10,105 nucleotides of DNA from Alphaproteobacteria bacterium. GTDB lineage: Bacteria; Pseudomonadota; Alphaproteobacteria; Zavarziniales; Zavarziniaceae. The notes under the pieces are model-generated. The model worked only from the letters and a program-made list of their open reading frames with translations, did no database searches and was not told the origin of the DNA. The stretch covers positions 1 through 10,105 of the forward strand of contig JAJFJE010000031.1 of assembly GCA_021774355.1 (NCBI GenBank), written 5' to 3'. A program made the position numbers and the translations under genes. Positions 6,439-10,105 of this stretch are shown here, one piece after another (within the stretch, counting starts at the first letter, position 1; each line of letters opens with the position of its first letter).

Positions 6439-6802
6439 AACCGGTCCGACGCTGGTCGGCCGCCGGCACCTGTTCGCCCTGGTCCTGGGCGGCGTGGCTG
6501 CGGCGGCGCTGCTGCCCGGGCGTCCGGCCTTTGCCATGTCTCTGGAGGAGGCCAAAAAGGCCGGCGTGGTGGGCGAGCGCCCGGATGGCTATCTCGGCGT
6601 GGTCGCGCCGAACGCCGACCCCGGCGTGGTCAAGCTGGTCGAGGACATCAATCTCCAGCGCAAGGCCAAGTACCGTTCGATCGCGACCCAGAACGGCATC
6701 ACCTTGCCGCAGGTCGAGGCGATCGCCGGCAAGCGTCTGATCGACCGTGCCGAGCGCGGCGAATTTGTCCTGACCCCCAACGGTGCGTGGTCGCGGCGCT
6801 AG
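6416..6802 (+). CDS. ydbL: YdbL family (DUF1318) periplasmic protein
   Basis: This 128-residue protein begins with a signal peptide ending at about residue 40 (AFA before MSLEEAKKAG). The mature part matches YdbL/DUF1318: a G-x-VGE-x-xDGYLGVV stretch, VEDINLQRKAKYRSIA (75-90), GITLPQVEAIAGKRLIDRA (94-112) and a final GAW. E. coli YdbL is thought to assist YdbH-YnbE assembly in the periplasm by keeping YnbE from self-multimerising. The signal contains GRRHLFALVLGG, with a twin arginine at 16-17 followed by a hydrophobic run. Export through Tat rather than Sec is possible but not certain. The ATG at 6416 has GGAGG nine bases upstream, and the gene overlaps ynbE by 23 bases. It is the last gene of the operon. 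Confidence 0.88.
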   Translation: MPTPISSETGPTLVGRRHLFALVLGGVAAAALLPGRPAFAMSLEEAKKAGVVGERPDGYLGVVAPNADPGVVKLVEDINLQRKAKYRSIATQNGITLPQVEAIAGKRLIDRAERGEFVLTPNGAWSRR

Positions 6803-6974
6803 GGCGCGCCCGTTCGGGTTGCCCGGGTCCGGGAAAGCCGCCCCGGGCGGTCATGGCCGGCCGCCGTGCCGGCCCTGCACGGGACCACCGCGCCTGCCAT
6901 TGCAGCACAGATGACCGGGCCAGACCCGGTCAGGACAGGCCATGATGTCGTCTTCGTCCGGCCAGGGCGGACCA
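6803..6974. other. GC-rich spacer with inverted repeats, no credible gene
   Basis: This is the first part of a 319-base stretch without a gene. It holds several inverted repeats: a GGGCGCGCCC palindrome at the ydbL stop, CCGCCC/GGGCGG near 6840-6850, a 7-bp hairpin GGCCGGC/GCCGGCC (6855-6861 with 6868-6874), and TGACCGGG/CCCGGTCA (6912-6919 with 6925-6932, loop CCAGA). Such clusters are common after operons in GC-rich genomes and may block exonucleases or end transcription. The reading frames that cross it resemble no protein I know. Confidence 0.45.
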
Positions 6975-7002
6975 GGGATCCGTCGCGGATTCCAACCGTT
7001 TT
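6975..7002 (+). terminator. Possible terminator of the ydbH-ynbE-ydbL operon
   Basis: An 8-bp stem (6975-6982 with 6986-6993, one G-T pair) closes a three-base loop TCG. It is followed by AACCG and then four Ts at 6999-7002. It lies about 170 bases after ydbL. The short T-run, the gap before it and the tight loop make it a weak candidate. Confidence 0.3.
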
Positions 7003-7121
7003 GGGGATAAGGGCGGGGGTTAAATTTACGTTCCCTTCACCACTTTGGTCGAAACTGTTCCCCAATCGTCTACAATCCAATTTAATATCCGAAATGGTTT
7101 CATGGGCCGAGGCGGGGATGG
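7003..7121 (+). promoter_or_regulatory. AT-rich promoter region of the tadG-tadE pair
   Basis: GC content drops clearly between about 7018 and 7100, just upstream of tadG. A good -10 candidate, TACAAT, is at 7071-7076. The best -35-like hexamer, TTGGTC (7045-7050), is 20 bases away, longer than normal. TTAA-N7-TTCC at 7020-7034 is a degenerate half-match to the CtrA consensus TTAA-N7-TTAA. CtrA controls pilus genes in some alphaproteobacteria, but this match is weak. GAGG at 7109-7112 is nine bases before the tadG ATG and can serve as its ribosome site. Confidence 0.4.
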
Positions 7122-8999
7122 ATGACACGGAAATGTGAAAGGCCGGACCGGGAACGCGGCGCAGTGGGCATCATCTTCCTGTTGCTGCTGCCGCTGGTCC
7201 TGACCTTTGTCGCCTTCGTGACCGATGTCGGTTACGCCTTCTATTCCAAGCGGGCATTGCAGGATGCCCTGGATCTGGCCGCGGTCGCGGCAGCGCGGGA
7301 GTTGCCCAGCGAGGAGGCCGCCGAAAGTGCCGCGATCAATTCCCTGGAAGATAATGGCTATACCGCGGGCGACCTCGCGGAACCGGTGTTCGGGACTTAT
7401 GTCGCCCGCACCATCGGGGTCGGCGGCGGTCTGATCTATCCGGTCGGCGACCGCTTTGTCGCCGGCGGCGCCACCCCCAATGCCGTGCGGCTGACGGGAC
7501 AGACGACGGCGCCGAGCTTCTTTGCCCGGATTGTCGGCATCGACATGTTCGACATCGGCGCCCGCGCGACGGCAATCAAGGAGGGGCCGCTGACCTCGCT
7601 GACCATCGCGTCAACCCTGGTCACCGTCGATACCACCAAATCCGCTCTGCTCAATGCCGTGTTCGGGTCGCTCTTGGGCGGCTCGGTCAACCTTTCGGCG
7701 GTCGGTTACCAGGGCCTGCTCAATTCCCAGATCGATCTGGTCCAGTATCTGGACCTTCTGGCCATCAATGCCGGGCTGAGCGCCGGGTCCTATCAGGATG
7801 TCCTGTCCACCAATGTCTCGGCCGGCATTCTGGTGCAGACCGCCGCGGACCTGCTGTCCCAAGGCTCGCCCAGCTCAATCGATCTGGACGCCGTTGCCGG
7901 CCTGACGGGGATCCACGCGGTGATCCCGCCCGGCCTGACCCTGCCGGTGGGCGACGTGTTGCAGATCGCCGAGGGAACCCCGGACAGTGCCCTCGAGGTC
8001 GGCCTGTTCAAGTCGTCGACCTTCGACGTGCTCAATGCGGTGGTCCAGGCGGCCAACAACGAGAATGCCCTGTCGACCGCGGTCGGCCTGACCATCCCGG
8101 GGGTGGTCAATGTGACGGTCAAGGCGGGAATCGTCGAGCGACCCCAGACCTCGGCTGTCGGCGGCGTCGGGATCTTTGTCCGGACGGCCCAGACCCGCCT
8201 GCTGGTGTCGGCGGACCTGCCGCTGGCCAGTATCATCACGCCGATCAAGAACGGCATTATCGGCATTCTGAGCGCGGTGCTGAGCCTGACGGGCAGCCAG
8301 TTGGCCGTCGATATCATCGACGGTCGCCTGAATATTTATCTGGAACTGGCCAACAGCAACGCGACGGTCACGGCGATCGGCTGCGACGTGCAGCAGAAGA
8401 GCCAGCGGTCGGTCGACGTCAACGCCCAGGTGGGCATCGCCCATGTCTATCTCGGGAAGTTTACCCCGGCCCAGGAGACCGAGGTCTTCTCGTCGAACCT
8501 GGCCGTTCCGACCCCCGGGCCGCTCAACCTGCTGCACATCAAAAGCCTGGTGTCCGTGATCGGGCTGGTCACCATCAACCTCGACATTGGCGTTCAGTTG
8601 CAGGCTGACCTCGGGGTCGGCGGCGTGACCAACCAGCCGCTTCACTATGTCAGCGATTTTGCCACGCCGCAGGTCAAGACGGTGGGCGCGGTCAAGCCGC
8701 TGTCCGACCTGACCAGCGGCCTGGCCAACCCATCGCCGGTGGTGTTTTCGCCGGCGCCCGTCCTGGTGTTGAAGGTGCTGGGCATTCCTGTGGCAAATCT
8801 GTCGTCCCTGCTCGGGTCGATCACCACCCTGGTCAACGGGCTGGTCAATGGTATCGTAACACCGGTTGTTTCCAGCGTCCTCGATACCGTCCTGGCCACC
8901 CTGCTGCCGGCGCTCGGCGTGCAGCTCGGCTCGGCCGACGTGACGGTGAACTTCCTGACTTGTCCGGGCGCACGCCTGGTCAGCGCCAACCTCAAATGA
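7122..8999 (+). CDS. tadG: TadG-like Flp/Tad pilus-assembly protein (DUF2134/Tad_C type)
   Basis: This 625-residue protein belongs to the TadG-related group. It starts RERGAVGIIFLLLLPLVLTFVAF (10-32), a single N-terminal membrane helix. Next comes DVGYAFYSKRALQDALDLAAVAAARELPS (35-63), the usual Tad N-terminal signature. The rest should be outside the cytoplasmic membrane. It is low in charge, rich in Gly, Val, Leu and Ser, and ends with a hydrophobic LLGSITTLVNGLVNGIVTP stretch and GVQLGSADVTV, as in DUF2134 proteins. No von Willebrand domain is obvious. Family members act with TadE and TadF in Tad secretion or pilus biogenesis, but the function of the long C-terminal part is unknown. The gene is followed after one base by a tadE-like gene, so the two are an operon. 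No pilin, ATPase, secretin or platform gene is in the window. Confidence 0.8.
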   Translation: MTRKCERPDRERGAVGIIFLLLLPLVLTFVAFVTDVGYAFYSKRALQDALDLAAVAAARELPSEEAAESAAINSLEDNGYTAGDLAEPVFGTYVARTIGVGGGLIYPVGDRFVAGGATPNAVRLTGQTTAPSFFARIVGIDMFDIGARATAIKEGPLTSLTIASTLVTVDTTKSALLNAVFGSLLGGSVNLSAVGYQGLLNSQIDLVQYLDLLAINAGLSAGSYQDVLSTNVSAGILVQTAADLLSQGSPSSIDLDAVAGLTGIHAVIPPGLTLPVGDVLQIAEGTPDSALEVGLFKSSTFDVLNAVVQAANNENALSTAVGLTIPGVVNVTVKAGIVERPQTSAVGGVGIFVRTAQTRLLVSADLPLASIITPIKNGIIGILSAVLSLTGSQLAVDIIDGRLNIYLELANSNATVTAIGCDVQQKSQRSVDVNAQVGIAHVYLGKFTPAQETEVFSSNLAVPTPGPLNLLHIKSLVSVIGLVTINLDIGVQLQADLGVGGVTNQPLHYVSDFATPQVKTVGAVKPLSDLTSGLANPSPVVFSPAPVLVLKVLGIPVANLSSLLGSITTLVNGLVNGIVTPVVSSVLDTVLATLLPALGVQLGSADVTVNFLTCPGARLVSANLK

Positions 9000-9000
9000 T

Positions 9001-9459
9001 ATGGCCAAAGCTTCGCGGGATCTCGGAACCATGACCCAGCCAAGAGCAGAACCCGACCACGAACGCGGTGCCGCCGCAGTGGAGTTTTCCATTGTCGCGG
9101 TCGTCCTGATTACCCTGATCTTCTCGGTCATGATCTATGGCGAGGTGCTCGCCAATTTCGTGCAGATGAAATATGTCGTGGGACAACTGGCCCGCGAGGT
9201 CCAGGTGGGCGAGGACGCCACCGACCGGGAAACCATCTTCAACGATGCCGTCGCCGACGCCGAAGGGGTGCTCTACTCCGGCTTCGTCCTGGTCAATCCC
9301 AAGCCCTGCATCACGGTCGACCCGATGCAGATCGACGGCAAGGAGATCACCGTATCGGCGCGCTTTTCGATGTCGGCCGCCTGTCGCGCGGTGCCGTCCC
9401 TGCTGTTGCCGCTGCCCGACGAGATCGAGGCAAAAAACGTCTTCACGGTCCAGAACTGA
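9001..9459 (+). CDS. tadE: TadE-like pseudopilin
   Basis: This 152-residue protein has a prepilin-like N-terminus. ERG (21-23) is followed by AAAVEFSIVAVVLITLIFSVMIYGEVLANF, so Glu28 and Phe29 are at +5 and +6 after the predicted cleavage at Gly23. That fits the G-xxxx-E-F rule for TadV/CpaA-type prepilin peptidases and identifies a TadE-family pseudopilin. One membrane helix (about 29-50) is followed by a small extracytoplasmic domain with two cysteines (Cys103 and Cys128) that could form a disulfide. The gene begins one base after the tadG stop. The start is uncertain: ATG 9001 is nearest to tadG, and ATG 9031 would give a shorter leader. Neither has a strong ribosome site, so translation is probably coupled. 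Whether it acts with a true Flp pilus elsewhere in the genome cannot be told. Confidence 0.82.
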   Translation: MAKASRDLGTMTQPRAEPDHERGAAAVEFSIVAVVLITLIFSVMIYGEVLANFVQMKYVVGQLAREVQVGEDATDRETIFNDAVADAEGVLYSGFVLVNPKPCITVDPMQIDGKEITVSARFSMSAACRAVPSLLLPLPDEIEAKNVFTVQN

Positions 9460-10105
9460 GCGCCGCCGACGGCAGCGCCCGGAGCCGGTCGAGCAGCGGG
9501 CGGGTCTCGCCCCACAGGTCGCCCAGCACATCGGCCAGGCAGTGCTGGCCCTCGACGGTCCGAAGCTGATCGTTGCGCATCTCGATCAGGGTATGGAGCA
9601 GGCCGCGGCCCAGGCCGTGCACCGGCATGGCATAGTCACTGGCCTCGGTCACCGCATAGGGCTGGTTGTCGCCCGTGCAATATTGCGGATGGCGGCGCCG
9701 CAACAGCTCGAGAAGATGGCCGGAAAGCCGGCGGTCGGCGCCATAGGTGATGCCGATCTGCCACGGCCGGGCGGCGCCGTTCAGGACCGGGGTAAAGGAG
9801 TGAATGGCGAGCAGGGCAGGCGGACGGCCCGCCGCCAGCCGGGCGTCGATCAGTGCCGCGACGGCCCCGTGATAAGGCCGGAACAGGGCGGCGAGCCGGG
9901 CCTCGCGTGCCGTGTCGTCGAGGCCGAGATTGCCGGGAACCGTAATGCCGCAGGTCACTTCCGGAATCGATCCGGGGGTACCCGGCGGCCGGTTGCAGTC
10001 GACCACCAGGCGGGAATAGCCGGTCAGCACCAGGGGCGCGTCCTGCCGGTCCGCCAGCAGGCGGGCGACGGCCGCCGCGCCGATGTCCCAGCCGACGTGA
10101 TCGTG
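9443..10105 (-). CDS. N-formylglutamate amidohydrolase family protein, 5' partial
   Basis: This 3'-terminal part of about 220 codons runs off the right edge. The frame stays open to base 10105, so the start lies outside. It reads HDHVGWDIGAAAVARLLADR at the visible start, then YSRLVVDCNRPPGTPGSIPE, CGITVPGN, FRPYHGAVAALI and LLAIHSFTPVLNG. These are the conserved blocks of the N-formylglutamate amidohydrolase family, which hydrolyses N-formyl-L-glutamate to formate and glutamate in histidine breakdown. The short, stand-alone form resembles the predicted-amidohydrolase subgroup more than classic HutG. No other histidine-utilisation gene is visible, so its true substrate is open. A His in the first visible segment and one in IHSF are likely metal ligands. 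The stop TGA at 9443-9445 lies inside the 3' end of the convergent tadE gene, giving a 17-base overlap. Confidence 0.85.
   Translation of the reverse strand, partial: HDHVGWDIGAAAVARLLADRQDAPLVLTGYSRLVVDCNRPPGTPGSIPEVTCGITVPGNLGLDDTAREARLAALFRPYHGAVAALIDARLAAGRPPALLAIHSFTPVLNGAARPWQIGITYGADRRLSGHLLELLRRRHPQYCTGDNQPYAVTEASDYAMPVHGLGRGLLHTLIEMRNDQLRTVEGQHCLADVLGDLWGETRPLLDRLRALPSAALSSGP

Noticed and set aside
6866..7138. A 90-codon plus-strand frame between ydbL and tadG, and a 109-codon frame on the other strand (6799-7128)
   Set aside because: Neither has a recognisable domain or clear ribosome site. Both run through inverted repeats and the AT-rich promoter region.
7875..9131. A 418-codon minus-strand frame opposite tadG and tadE
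   Set aside because: The composition (many His, Arg, Gln and Asp) is typical of a shadow frame, and it lies opposite recognisable Tad proteins.
1..10105. CRISPR arrays, tRNA or rRNA genes, insertion sequences, phage or defence genes
   Set aside because: I found no regularly spaced repeats, RNA gene signatures, transposase motifs or terminal inverted repeats. The window appears to be ordinary chromosomal gene content.

Overview
The window looks like a high-GC alphaproteobacterial chromosome. The evidence is GC-rich coding sequence, the ydbH-ynbE-ydbL set, Tad-type pseudopilin genes and a CbtA-type cobalt transporter. I cannot name a genus, although a Rhodospirillales-like organism would fit. 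There are nine genes. The two at the edges are cut by the window.

Left edge to base 3569. The 3' part of cbtA (plus strand) ends at 524 and is followed by a strong GC hairpin. Three genes then lie on the minus strand. In order of transcription they are a class III omega-amino acid:pyruvate-type aminotransferase, a TetR/NemR-like regulator and a DhaA-type haloalkane dehalogenase. An identical 15-base element with a GACCGGTC core lies just upstream of both the regulator and the dehalogenase. This suggests that the regulator represses both itself and the dehalogenase. The regulator also keeps a Cys and a Lys at the spacing of the NemR electrophile/bleach switch. The dehalogenase may therefore be induced by reactive or alkylating compounds.

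Bases 3600 to 6802. A plus-strand operon encodes YdbH (a large AsmA-like protein anchored in the inner membrane), YnbE (a small outer-membrane lipoprotein) and YdbL (a small periplasmic protein). Adjacent genes overlap by 11 and 23 bases. In E. coli this trio forms an inter-membrane bridge for phospholipid transport.

Bases 6803 to 7121 hold no credible gene. The left two thirds contain several GC inverted repeats, one of which could be a terminator. The last 100 bases are AT-rich and probably carry the promoter of the next operon.

Bases 7122 to 9459 hold a tadG-like gene and a tadE-like gene, encoding membrane-anchored extracytoplasmic Tad proteins. No other tad gene is visible. At the right edge, a minus-strand N-formylglutamate amidohydrolase-family gene converges on tadE. 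Their ends overlap by 17 bases, and its 5' end lies outside the window.
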